Shown here piece by piece: positions 10,064 to 20,088 of a stretch of DNA of 64,000 nucleotides. The stretch is taken from assembly GCF_018446385.1 (NCBI RefSeq), contig NC_055996.1, forward strand, positions 130,744,532 to 130,808,531, read 5' to 3'. How positions within the stretch are numbered: position 1 is the stretch's first letter; each line of letters starts with the position of its first letter. The notes under the pieces were generated by a model. It saw nothing but the letters and a program-made list of their open reading frames with translations, ran no database searches and was not told the origin of the DNA. Position numbers and translations under genes: made by a program. The DNA comes from Zingiber officinale. Lineage: Eukaryota; Streptophyta; Magnoliopsida; Zingiberales; Zingiberaceae.

Positions 10064-11610
10064 CAAGGGCTCGTGGACGAGTACTTCTTCCGATCGCTCG
10101 TTAGGAAGCTGCCCCGAGACTACGACCATATGCTGAAGAAGGTCAACGAATACATAAACTTGGAGGAAGCCCAGGCAGCCAAAAGGAAGGAAGCGCCATC
10201 AAAACCATCGGCGTCGGCCGAGCAAAGGCCGCTGACCAGCCACCAGCTGCCAAGAGGGCCCCGAGCCGAAGGAGCACGGCCACATCATGAAGCAAGGTCA
10301 AACGTTGTCCAGCATGCGGCCTCCGAGTGGCCAAAGCCAAAGATAAAGGTATGCACTCCTATGTTCTGTGCTTTCCATCAGTCAACAATCCACAACACCC
10401 GCGATTGTCGCAGATTCCCCTCAGTCGCTCAACCAACCCCCAGAAGTTATCGTCGTTGGTCGCCTTCCCCCGACCGGCGACATGGGTGTCATAGCACCGG
10501 GCGGCGGGAGACTAGACGATCATCAGAGCGGCATCACCATCATTAGTTGAGAGGTGACAATCATCCCCGAGCCTCATACGAGTGGGGCATACCATCCGCT
10601 CGGGAAGAGGAGAATAGAAGCAATGCCGCTCAGGGGGAAATCAACGTTATAGCTGGCGGACCAACCAGTGGGGACTCCAACCAGACCCGGAAGTCCTACG
10701 CTCGGCGGTTGGAGATCCACGTCGTGGCATGTAGCAAGGAGAAGGTGAGCGAGCCCGAGATCAGCTTTGGCCCTAAGGATCGAGAGAGAGTTGAAGTGCC
10801 ACACGACAACACCCTCATTATCCGAGCTGTAATTGCTAACTATACTATTCGCCACATATTCATTGACACGGGGAGCTCGGTCAACATCATTTTCAAGAAG
10901 ACGTTCGATTAGCTCCAGATCGACCGTGCCGAGTTGCTGTCGATGACGACCCCTCTGTACGAGTTCATCGACAATGAGGTTCAGCCGATCGGTCAAACAA
11001 GGTTGGCCATATCACTCGGAGAGGAGCCACTCGGAGGACGCAAACTACCAGCTTCATCATAGTAGACGCTCCCTCCGCCTACAATGTCATTCTGGGCCGA
11101 CCGACCCTCAACGAGTTCCGAGCGGTCGTCTCAACTTTCTGCCAGAAGATTAAATTCCTGGTAGAGGACCGGGTGGGAGAGGTCAAAGGTGACTAGTTGG
11201 CCGTTCGGCATTGCTATGCTGAGATGGTCAAGACTGAGGCGAAGTCTGCTCGGAAGACACCCCGATTGGAGGTAAATGCCATAACCGAAAAGCCCCCTGC
11301 TTTGGTCCACGAGGAGAAGAGGTACTGATCCACCCGACCCGAGAGGAAGCAACTACCTTCATCACCGTCAATATGGAAACAGAACGAAAAGCCGAGCGGA
11401 TCACATGCCTTACGAGGTCGACGAAGGACCTCGTGTGGAAGAAGGTGAAGCCGATCGGAGATGTCACCAAACTGGAGGCTCCTTGGGCCGGACCCTACAA
11501 GGTCATAGAGAAGCTCTGCTCGGGCGCATATTACCTGGAGGATGAGGATGGAAGGCGACTCGAGCGTCCATAGAGTGTGAACCATCTCCAGCCGTACCGA
11601 GTTGGATGAA
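10064..11610 (+). pseudogene. Tat-type gag-protease-integrase remnant, RT/RNase H deleted
   Basis: The gag end reads FFRSLVRKLPRDYDHML...INLEEAQ. A protease follows with the active-site segment FIDTGSSVNIIF (about 10856-10891) and, after a frameshift near 11030, AYNVILGRPTLNEF. Stops lie at 10544-10546 and 10910-10912, and more follow near 11195 and 11326. Right after the protease linker (about 11390) the sequence jumps to an integrase C-terminal tail: DLVWKKVKPIGDVTKLEAPW, then GAYYLEDEDGRRLERP and NHLQPYR. Reverse transcriptase, RNase H and the integrase core are absent. The copy is dead. Confidence 0.75.
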
Positions 11611-11730
11611 AGGTGCGCTGATGTAGTTAATGTCATGTATTTTCCATTTTCATGTGCCCTTCAACTGCAGGATTGAAATCAAAAGCAAAAGGTTTGTAAA
11701 ATTATCGTCGAACGGCAAGACTTCATCAAA

Positions 11731-12050
11731 CTGTCGAGCGGTGACGTTAAACCCAGGTCTCCACCGACGACCGAGTGGCGACTTTAAACTCCTGCCTTTG
11801 AAGACCGTCGAGCGGCGATGTTAAACCCAGGTCTCCACCGACGGTCGAGTGGCGACCTTAAACTCCTGCCTTAGAAGACCATCGAGCGGCGACGTTAAAC
11901 CCACGTCTCCACCGACGGTCAAGCAACGACCTTAAACTCCTACCTTAGAAGACCGTCGAGTGGCGACGTTAAACTCAGGTCTCCACCGACGGTCGAGCGG
12001 CGACCTTAAACCCGAGGCTTCATCAAGTCATCAAGCGACGACGTTAAACC
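11731..12050. repeat. 74-bp tandem array downstream of pol in element A
   Basis: About four copies of a roughly 74-bp unit built on GTCGAGCGGCGACGTTAAAC, AGGTCTCCACCGACG and ACTCCTGCCTTAGAAGAC. A degenerate copy follows to about 12080. The 200 bp after it (12080-12280) show nothing recognisable. Confidence 0.8.
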
Positions 12051-12279
12051 CCGGAGTCGAGTGATGACTATAAACCCCAGAGTTATAGCCCTAATAAGTT
12101 AATGATGGAGATGTATTACCCATCTGGGACTAAAAGGTCAAAGACTTGGTAAGAAGGAAAGCAAATATGTGATGAAGAACTACCAAACAACTTCATTAAT
12201 GACAAACAAAAGGTTGCTGAATGGTAGTCAAACATGCAACACTTGGAAAAGTTACAAATTCCCTCTTCACTCGACAAAG

Positions 12280-12906
12280 TTACAGAAGCCCTCCACACTT
12301 GATAGGCTCGAAGGCGTCATCCGGTATGGCATCGAGGAGCTGGACACGGTCAATGGCAGCCCTGGTCAAAGCTTCGGGGAGGTGGTCGTTTGTCTTCAGC
12401 TGGCTGAACGTCGCATCGATGGCTAGCTCGAACGATCGGATGATCCGATCGCATGCCTTGCCGAGGAACTGGTCCGAGCGGAGGTATCTCTGCTTCATAA
12501 CCTCGAAGAGGCTCGGCCCGACATCCTGGTAAGTCTTCAGGGCCGAGCGAGAGGCCTCCAGAGAATCTTCAAGGGTCGTCACTTGCCCTTGCAGATCAGC
12601 CTCCCAAGCTGAACGGCTCTCCCGCTCGGCAGCCAAAAGGTTCTCCACCTTCTTGAGCTTCTCTGCCAGATTTCGAGCCTCCGGGTTCTTTAGCTCCAGG
12701 GTCTCGAACCGACTCATCATTATCGCTCGATCGGAGGGGGTCTTCTGCTCGGCCTCCAGGAGCTTCTTAGTCTTGGCCAGAAAGGCATGCAGCTCGGCGA
12801 TCGAAGGCTCCTGGGAGGAAGATGCTCCATCAGAAATCTTGAGCTTCTTGAGCTCATTCTCCACAAGCGCTAGACGCTGGCACATCGCCACGCTCTCCAC
12901 CCAGTA
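12280..12906 (-). CDS. Antisense coiled-coil ORF of Tat element A
   Basis: A frame of about 210 codons runs opposite to the element, between the tandem array and the 3' LTR. The product is rich in Leu, Glu, Lys and Ala in heptad-like runs (for example LALVENELKKLKISDG and RNLAEKLKKVENLLAAERES), so a long coiled coil is likely. On the minus strand TTCTGTGGCAG precedes the codons for YWVESVAM at 12906. This looks like a 3' splice site, so the frame may be exon 2 of a spliced antisense transcript; a GTATGT donor-like site lies about 60-70 bp upstream. Grande and other Tat elements carry antisense genes here; their function is unknown to me. No catalytic motif is seen. Confidence 0.5.
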   Translation of the reverse strand, partial: YWVESVAMCQRLALVENELKKLKISDGASSSQEPSIAELHAFLAKTKKLLEAEQKTPSDRAIMMSRFETLELKNPEARNLAEKLKKVENLLAAERESRSAWEADLQGQVTTLEDSLEASRSALKTYQDVGPSLFEVMKQRYLRSDQFLGKACDRIIRSFELAIDATFSQLKTNDHLPEALTRAAIDRVQLLDAIPDDAFEPIKCGGLL

Positions 12907-13287
12907 CTGCCACAGAACCAAAGAATGTTAAGGCTGAGCGGAGGTAAAATCATGAATAGATAATTGCATACATACCCCGGTGGACATTTACAGATGGCTG
13001 TTGGCGAGCAGCCCGAGAGGCATGGTTGCAGCACGTGCTCGGGTCTCCTCCCAAACCTTAGCGAGCGGCCCACGGATGATAATTTGATGTTCCAAAGTTC
13101 GCGGTTGATCGCCGATCGCCAAATACTCCTATGTCGGGAGGTGGAGGATGGTTGTTACGGAGCGCCGATCGACCCACAAAGATCAGTCCACTGACTGATC
13201 GTGATCAAGCCAGTATATCAGCCGATCGGCCAATCGGTTATCAGGCCACTTGTCAGTCAGTCGGACTTACAGCCTCCTTCTACTAGA

Positions 13288-13301
13288 CTTGAGAGGGAGG
13301 C
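13288..13301 (+). other. Polypurine tract of Tat element A
   Basis: The segment CTTGAGAGGGAGGC precedes the LTR start TGATCCGAC. It matches, with one change, the minus-strand tract of element B (CTTGAGGGGGAGGC at 51299-51312), which supports a shared lineage. Confidence 0.65.
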
Positions 13302-13304
13302 ACG

Positions 13305-13700
13305 TGATCCGACTGTAAGGGTGGGGCCTGCCTTGTAGAAGGTCATCGCCACGTGGAGGGTCATAGTCAAGATGGTCAACGCCCCGGGAGTTCGTCCGAT
13401 CGGGCGACCCTTCCTTCCCGATCAACGTAAGGAATACCTGATCCGGCACTACGGCAACTCGGCCAAATACTGAGCTTTCGACGCTCAAAAATCTCAAGCA
13501 TGGAAGGACAAAGGCCGAGCGCCCATCCCGCTCAGTTGAACAGGGGGCAGCCCTGACCAAGCAAACACGGCACCCTCGCTCGACAGGACGGAGCCGAGAC
13601 AATGGACCCTTGGCCGAGCGGACTCTCCCACTCGGCCCGACCATGATATCACCCGGATGACAGACTGGCTGAGTGGCTGAGTGGCCATGATATCCCACTC
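13305..13700 (+). repeat. 3' LTR of Tat element A, left part
   Basis: It starts TGATCC just after the polypurine tract. It stops at 13700, where homology to the Athila LTR begins. The remainder is at 42142-42663. Confidence 0.55.
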
Positions 13701-14968
13701 GGTCCTAGCCGTGTACACGACACGACCGTGCCAGGTTTCCAGAGGCGGAGCCAGTGTAGGCCGTGTAGATCTACACGATCGTGCAAGGGGAGCGTTGGCA
13801 GAAGCAAGTCATGGCTGTGTACCACACACGGCCATGTAAGATTGGTAGAGAAGGAAATGGCTCTGGCCGTGTGAACCTCACACGACCGTGCCTTGGGGCC
13901 ATGTGGCACCCGAACCTCACCTCTATATAAAGGTTTCTTCAAGATTTAAAGGGGGATCTTCTCCCTTTTGGGGGGAATTCAAGATTTGGGCATTCCTCCA
14001 CCTTCTTGGAGGGATTCCGACGATTCTAAGGGTGGATCTTCAACGTTTCGACTCCGGAGAGCGAGGATTGGATCCGAAGACGGTTCTTCATCGTAGATAA
14101 GCTTTTCTTCCCTTTCTTTCTTGGATTTGGGGATCAAGATATTTATCTTTTCTTCTTCTTTTGGTCTTTCCTTGTTCCATGGATTAGATCTCTTGTTCTA
14201 GGATGGAGGGAGTATTTGTAATGAATATTTGATGTAAACTCTTGTGGATTTGCCAAGATTCCTATTTCTATGATTTTTCCCTATTTTGTATCTATTCTTT
14301 CTTGTGTGGATTGTTGTGATTAGGGCTTAATTACCATGCTTGATTGAATGTTTGAATATCTTATGGATCTTGTATGGATTGCTTCTCATTCGATTTTCCG
14401 AGGGGCGTTCGTGACAGGAACATGCCCGTGTAAGGACGTTTGAGAGGTAATCTTGAGAGAGAAATTAGGTATTTCAAGAGGGTAGGATAAATTGGATGTA
14501 TTAATCTTTATATCTTAATGAGGTTGTGAAATAGTGGATTTCTATGTTGATTTTTCGAGTGACGCACGTGACAAGAAGCCCATGTAAGGATAACATAGGG
14601 TTCATTCCTAATTGATCGAATTTAGATATATTTCAGTCCTAGGTCGGTTGTGTATTGCAAGAGGAAACCGGTAACCTTCTATAAATGATGGACAATTGAG
14701 AAATAAGATTTGGTAGATCATTACATTAAATAACATTACAAAGAAACCAAAACTCCTAGAACATATCTTTATCATTGCCCTTATTTTTATTTCTTATTCT
14801 TTCATTTCTTTGTTTACATTTCATAGTTACACTTAGACTTTGTAAATCAATTGATTGGTTGTTTAGCTAACTCGCTTTCAGACATCTTTAGTGCTTATTC
14901 CAGTCCTTGTGGATTCGATATCTTTTATTATTACTTGCGACATTTCCGTACACTTGCGGAGGTCAACA
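13701..14968 (+). repeat. 5' LTR of Athila element, 5'-truncated
   Basis: Aligns by eye with 40871-42141 and ends in the same GAGGTCAACA. About 420 bp present at the left of the 3' LTR are missing here, so no target duplication can be read. A TATATAA box lies at 13924-13930, after several hairpins with CGTGT/ACACG arms (13708-13905). Confidence 0.8.
13924..13930 (+). promoter_or_regulatory. TATA box of Athila LTR
   Basis: TATATAA followed by AGGTTTCTTC. The 3' LTR has the same arrangement at about 41093-41100. Confidence 0.6.
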
Positions 14969-14974
14969 AGTTTT

Positions 14975-14992
14975 TAGCGTCGTTGCTGGGGA
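14975..14992 (+). other. Primer binding site of Athila element, decayed
   Basis: TAGCGTCGTTGCTGGGGA compares with the usual plant gypsy site TGGCGCCGTTGCCGGGGA (tRNA-Asp type). The three differences are G-to-A or C-to-T, as expected from decay of methylated cytosine. Confidence 0.75.
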
Positions 14993-15258
14993 CTGCGCTA
15001 TAACATTAGGGATTTTCAATTGAGTTAGACTAGACATAACTTCTCTTTTCATTTGCATAGTTGTAATCTAACTTTTAGAATTATGTTTTCATAAGTTTTT
15101 CCTTTCTTGTATAACATTCTTGTCAATTCCTTTTGTTGCAATTCTAATTCTGCATTTTGATTCTAACATTCTTGTCTAACTTTTCTCTGTTTTATTTTGA
15201 TTTAGTCTCTTTCTTTCTTTTTCTTTTGTAAACATATCTTGCTATCTTGTTCTTGTGT

Positions 15259-16029
15259 ATGCGAAGATCTAACTTTGCAGGAGAACTTCTCCCTCTTGAT
15301 CCTGAGATAGACAGAACATTTCATAGAAGAAAAATTCTACAAAGACAACAAGAAGAACAAGAACATTCTATCATGGCAAATAGACCACTAAAGGATTATG
15401 CATCACCTTATGCTAGGGGTTTTCGATCTAGTATTTCAAGGCCTTTAGTTGAAGCAAACAATTTTGAGATTAAACTTGCAATTATATCTATGGTGCAGCA
15501 AAATCAATTTGGTGGAGGACCGCATGAAGACCCAAATCAACATTTGGAAATCTTCTATGAAATATGCGGCACAATAAAAATGAATGGTGTTCCTTCAGAG
15601 GCAGTGCACCTACTATTATTTGGGTTTTCTTTGAGAGATAGAGTCAAGCAATGGCTGAATTCTTTGACTCCAAATAACATCACCACATGGGAGCAATGTG
15701 AGCAACAATTCCTTAACAAATTCTATCCTCCAAGTAAAACAGCTCATATGAGGAATCTTATTACAAGTTTTAAACAAGCGGACTCTGAATCTTTATTTGA
15801 AGCTTGGGATAGATACAATAGTATGCTCAGACAATGCCCACACCATGGTTTAGAAAGGTGGTTAGTGCTACATACATTTTATAACGGCATTAATTATCAT
15901 ACAAAAGTGTCCCTTGATTCAGCTATTAGAGGGGCATTTATGAATAAGAGCTTGGATGAAGCCGAGGAGATAATTGAAAGTGTAGCACAAAACCACCATC
16001 AATGGGCTAATGAAAGAAGTGGTGGCTAA
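15259..16029 (+). pseudogene. gag: Athila gag, capsid part
   Basis: The ATG at 15259 opens a product starting MRRSNFAGELL. The retrotransposon gag domain follows, with HLEIFYEICGTIKMNG, WLNSLTPNNITTWEQCEQQF and LFEAWDRYNSMLRQCPHHG. This is the conserved core of plant gypsy gag proteins, which form the virus-like particle. TAA at 16027-16029 stops the frame, but the same frame continues two codons later through 16941, so this is one nonsense change in a longer gag-protease frame. About 250 bp upstream of the ATG (14993-15258) are T-rich leader. Confidence 0.8.
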
Positions 16030-16941
16030 ACTTGTATGAACCCAACAACAAATGCATCAGGAAAATTTGATGTTGATGCAGTGACCTTATTGGCTGCAAA
16101 ACTGGATGCTCTTACAAAAAGGTTTGAGAATATGGGAGCTATTTCAAATATGGTCAATGTCGTTGTTTCTTCTTGTGAAGTATGTGGAAGTTCTGAACAT
16201 TCAGATGACTCATGCCCATTAGGAGCTATCACTGCACAAGTCAATCAATTAGAGCAATGTGATGTAATCATGGGTTTCAATCAAAAGCAGAACAACCCAT
16301 ACTCAAATACCTACAACCCTGGATGGAAAAGTCATCCAAATTTTTCCTATAGAAATAATCAAGATCAAGGACCATCTATGGGGGCAAGACCTAATTTTCA
16401 GTCCGGGCAGCAGAATTTTCAGCAACAATCTTCTCAAGGCTTTCCTATGTCTAAAATTGAAAAGATGTTTGAAGAAATTATGTCTACTCAGAATGAAATG
16501 AAACAAGACATTTTAAAGCTTACTCAGAGAATGGATAATTCTGATAGACATCAAAAGATTCTGGAAAGTCAGATTGCCCAACTAGCTTCCTCATCTTCTA
16601 GAGCACCAGGACAATTACCTGGCAAGCATGATGTCAATTCTATGGAGTACTGCAATAGAATTAAGCTTAGGAGCGGACGGACCTTAGGAGATCCCCAAGT
16701 GACTGCTCCAAAAGGGATGCACACTGAAGAAGAGCTCTCTCCTCCAGCACCAAATCAGATTCAAGTTGATGAGGAGAGTACCATTAAGGTTGAAGAGACT
16801 CCTCCACTTAACCATCAAAGTATAGCAGTCCCTTTTCCTCAAAGACTTATTATGTTAAAGAAGGATGAAGAGTTTGGCAAATTCTTGGAGAAGGTAAAAG
16901 AAATATGTATTGAAGTACCACTCATTGATGCAATCCTTTAA
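16030..16941 (+). pseudogene. Athila gag C-terminal part (zinc-knuckle-like region)
   Basis: In frame with the preceding gag. It contains a cysteine/histidine cluster, CEVCGSSEHSDDSC (about 16177-16218), a variant nucleocapsid knuckle. A Gln/Asn-rich stretch, a coiled-coil-like segment (KIEKMFEEIMSTQNEMKQDI) and an acidic linker follow. It ends at TAA 16939-16941, and the next codon continues the same frame into the protease. With the stop at 16027 this makes two nonsense changes in an otherwise continuous frame from 15259 to 17652. Confidence 0.7.
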
Positions 16942-17652
16942 ATGCCTAAGTTTACCAAATTCCTGAAGGATATCATGTCAAATAAGAGAAGGAAAGGAGA
17001 TATAGAGACCATTGTACTTATAGAGGAATGTAGCGCTCTTTTTGAAAAGAACACTTCCCCAAAGTTGAAAGACCCTGGAAGCTTTTATATTCCTTGCAAT
17101 ATAGGAACTGAATTTATTGAGAAAGCTTTTTGTGATTTGGGGGCAAGTGTTAGCCTCATTCCTTATTCCATTTGTAATAAATTAGGTCTCAAAAACTTTA
17201 AACTTATTACCATGACACTACAACTTGCTGATCACTCCTGCAGGTACCCTATGGGTATCGTTGAAGATGTGCCGGTAGAAGTAGGTGGAAGTATAATTCC
17301 CATCGATTTTGTTGTGTTAGACATGGAGGAGGACCTAAAAATCCCTATCATATTGGGAAGACCATTCCTTGTTACAGTAGGAGCTATTATAGATGTTAAA
17401 AGCCATAAACTATCTTTGGTGATTGATAAGGAACGGTTGGAATATGATTTATCTAATGCCTCTAACCATGTCTCTTCTCTGTTGAATGCTTGTAGCAGGG
17501 CAAGCATTTACAAACTGAAAGAATGGAACTTCCATCCTCATGGGAGGCCACCAAATGAAGAGAATAATGTGGTGAAAGATGTTGGGAGAAGACCTCCCAA
17601 CAAAAGTGACAAATATGTCTACCCTCCAAGGGCAAGGAAAAGAGAGGAGTAA
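16942..17652 (+). pseudogene. Athila aspartic protease, last preserved pol domain
   Basis: The segment FCDLGASVSLIPYSICNKLGL carries the aspartic protease active site in the Athila form DLGA, at about residues 65-68 of this part. LGRPFL further on is the second conserved motif. The frame ends KREE-stop at 17652. It is followed at once by the GAGCTAAAGACC...GGGAGGCAACCC segment that normally sits after integrase in Athila elements, so the whole reverse transcriptase to integrase block is gone. The clean junction suggests a single deletion. Confidence 0.8.
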
Positions 17653-18532
17653 TCAAGATTGGTCGAGCTAAAGACCTTAAACAAGTGCTTCTTGGGAGGC
17701 AACCCAAGGGTTCTTTTTAATTAGTTTCATTCCATATTTCTATTATTCATTAGTAGTATTTTTACTTGATTTTTTCTTTGTTTTCAGGTCAAAATTTCAC
17801 TTCCATGAGCTGGCCATGACTTCTTCATGGGCATGGAAGTGTTGGAAGAGCTAGAAAGGAGGAGAAGCATCAATTAGAGTAAAACAGAACATGGTCGTGT
17901 GTTGTACACAACCAGGCTTATGGTGTAGAGAAGGGAGATGCTTGGGTCATGTCTACATGACACAACCATGTGGAGTCTCTAGAGAAGAAAAGGTGCATGG
18001 TCGTGTCCCAGACACGGCCGTGTAAAGAATCTAGAGGAGGAGAACTTCTCGGTCGTGTCTCACACACGACCATGTGAAGGAACCAGTGCAGAAGTATGCA
18101 CTGGCCGTGTCATCAGACATGGCCGTGTGCTGATTCCATAGAAGGAGGCTGGTGAGGTCGTGTCCCAGACACGCCCGTGCAAAGATACCCAAGAAGGAGA
18201 AGGCAGGGGCCGTGTAGATCTACACGGCCCGTGTAGAGAAACCTATTCAGGTCGTGTCTCCTATACACGGCCAGATCCAGGTCGTGCCCCCCACACACCC
18301 TCCTCATCTCAACACCCTCTTCCCTCTAAAATTTCTCTCTTCTTCAACCTTTCTTCCAAACCTTTTCAGATCCAGACCTAAAATCCTTTCTTTTCCACAA
18401 ACTTCATCTAGATCTAGATCCTTCTCTTCTCCTAGATCCAATATCTCCACTTTCATAACCCTAAGATCTATTTCTTCAAGATCTAGTTCCTTCGACCAAA
18501 AACAATACCTTTCCCCATTCAAACTTGACAAT
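17653..18532 (+). other. Post-pol spacer and leader of the envelope-position ORF
   Basis: About 880 bp without a convincing gene. It begins with the conserved GGGAGGCAACCC segment (17693-17704), continues with a hairpin array (17890-18295) and ends with a CT-rich stretch before the ATG at 18533. An open frame reaches back to 18254, but the part before 18533 is low-complexity Ser/Pro/Arg. Confidence 0.6.
17890..18295. repeat. Array of CGTGT/ACACG hairpins (internal copy)
   Basis: Eight or so units spaced about 45-60 bp, each with GG(C/T)CGTGT, a 4-7 nt centre and ACACGGCCGTGT-like sequence. Examples are GGTCGTGTCCCAGACACGGC and GGCCGTGTAGATCTACACGG. The same unit occurs in the LTRs (13708-13905, 31075-31190, 40822-41080). 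Confidence 0.8.
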
Positions 18533-19498
18533 ATGTCCAACCTATTGAAGAGACTTCGCAAGGGTGGCGGTGGATCTAGTGGTGGAGACAAAGGGAAAGA
18601 GCAATCCAAAGGGAAACAACCGGTGCAAGGAAAAGGAAAGAGGACCTCACGCAACGAAGGTAATGACAACGAATTCAATATTGTGTTTAGAAATGATGAT
18701 CAAATAACTAGATTTGCAATTCTTGTCATTAGAAAGATCGTGTGTACTAGGTATATGGACCCAACTGTTTTAGATATGATGGGAATTAGAGACGATGTAG
18801 ATTGGATGATTGGGTTCCTAGACTGGAGTGATATATTGTACACACATCTACTTACTTATCCTCGCCTTGTTTTAGCGTTTCTAAGTTCACTAGATGTTCA
18901 TTTTGCCAATGAGGATGATTATGTTGGCAAGATAACCTTTAGAATAATGAATCAAGAATTTCAATGGGCATTTAGTGATTTTAACACTTGTTTTGGATTA
19001 TCTTTTGGTAGCTCTCGGAGGTTTGACTCTAGGTTTAATTGGAACAATTTTTGGAATTCTATCATCGGATTAGATCATCCCTATGAGCCCTTTAGAGTCA
19101 AGGCTTCTCACATGCAAAACCCTGTTTTTAGATATTTACATCGAGTCATGAGCAAAACTATTTTTGGTAGAGGGGAAAGTGATGGAGTCATTAAGAAAGT
19201 AGAACTCTATGCTCTATGGGCTATGTTGCATAAGGTCGATTTTGATTCTGGTTTTCATTTTCTGCAAACCTTAGTGAGAGCTGCGAGGGCGTCTTCAGGA
19301 TCAATAGTTCTTGGTGGGTTGATTACTCAAATAGCAATTAACTTGGAACTTGATTTAGATGGGTTGGAAGTTATTCATGGCAATGATATAATCGACATGA
19401 ATGCATGTCTTGCTATGAAAATGATTATTCAGGATGAGAACAGTTTCGCATTTCCTAGGAGGAATGGTTTTCCTTTACCTCTTCCTTGTCCTAATTGA
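18533..19498 (+). CDS. Athila envelope-position ORF (ATHILA ORF-1 domain), C-terminally truncated
   Basis: The ATG at 18533 starts MSNLLKRLRKGGGG, then a basic Gly/Lys-rich N-terminus. A folded region follows with MDPTVLDMMGIRDDVDWMIG, LDVHFANEDD, ITFRIMNQEFQWAFSDFNTC and FGRGESDGVIKKVELYALW. This matches my knowledge of the Arabidopsis ATHILA ORF-1 domain (PF03078), found downstream of pol in Athila elements; its function is not established. TGA at 19496-19498 ends 321 codons. The frame continues in register with a coiled-coil-like tail (LESLHEKHDAQRRMLEGRFS) to about 20040, with one more stop near 19843. The original protein was therefore longer, about 500 residues. Confidence 0.7.
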   Translation: MSNLLKRLRKGGGGSSGGDKGKEQSKGKQPVQGKGKRTSRNEGNDNEFNIVFRNDDQITRFAILVIRKIVCTRYMDPTVLDMMGIRDDVDWMIGFLDWSDILYTHLLTYPRLVLAFLSSLDVHFANEDDYVGKITFRIMNQEFQWAFSDFNTCFGLSFGSSRRFDSRFNWNNFWNSIIGLDHPYEPFRVKASHMQNPVFRYLHRVMSKTIFGRGESDGVIKKVELYALWAMLHKVDFDSGFHFLQTLVRAARASSGSIVLGGLITQIAINLELDLDGLEVIHGNDIIDMNACLAMKMIIQDENSFAFPRRNGFPLPLPCPN

Positions 19499-20072
19499 AC
19501 TTCAATTCGCAACCCAGCTAATTGGGTAATCACTGATGTAGACCCCGAAAATGTCCCCTCTATATCTGGAGATACAGAGCCACATATTGAGCCCTCGACA
19601 TCTGGATACCTGCAGCCTTCTGGATACCCGAATCCTGCTAGGCATTCTTTTGCCTATGGTACGGGTTCTTCCAGTTTTGACTTTTCTGATTGTTGTACTT
19701 CTCTAGAATCGCTTCATGAGAAGCATGATGCCCAACGAAGAATGTTGGAAGGTCGCTTCTCTTTATCAGATAATCAGATTAGAGAAGTACAAGAGCACTT
19801 TCAATCCATGAGGAATTTTCAAGGTCAAGTGGCTGAATTTGTCTAGGATTATGATATGGATCAAGCTAGAATGAGAGATTTTATGCAAAGCATGAGTGTC
19901 ACTAGCCAACAAGTAGATGCTTTGTTTGAGTATCATATAATCCTGAGCGAAACTCCAGGTTTCCCTAGCTTTCCCATTGGCCAATCACGTCGTAGGCATC
20001 TTTTCCTCGTCCTCCTCCACCTCCACCTCCTCCACCATATTGATTTCATCGGGATGATGAAAAGTTTAAGTC

Positions 20073-20088
20073 GGGGGGGGGGGGGGGG
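20073..20088 (+). repeat. Run of 16 G next to a polypurine-tract-like motif
   Basis: AAAAGTTTAAGTC followed by 16 G and then TGTCGAAC. The true polypurine tract at 30821-30837 reads AGGTTTAAGTCTGGGGG. The similar lead-in suggests a duplicated or internal tract right after the envelope-position ORF. Homopolymer length may be a sequencing estimate. Confidence 0.65.

Noticed and set aside
18304-18678. 124-codon minus-strand frame opposite the Athila ORF start
   Set aside because: Shadow of a low-complexity Ser/Lys/Gly-rich region on the other strand; no domain.
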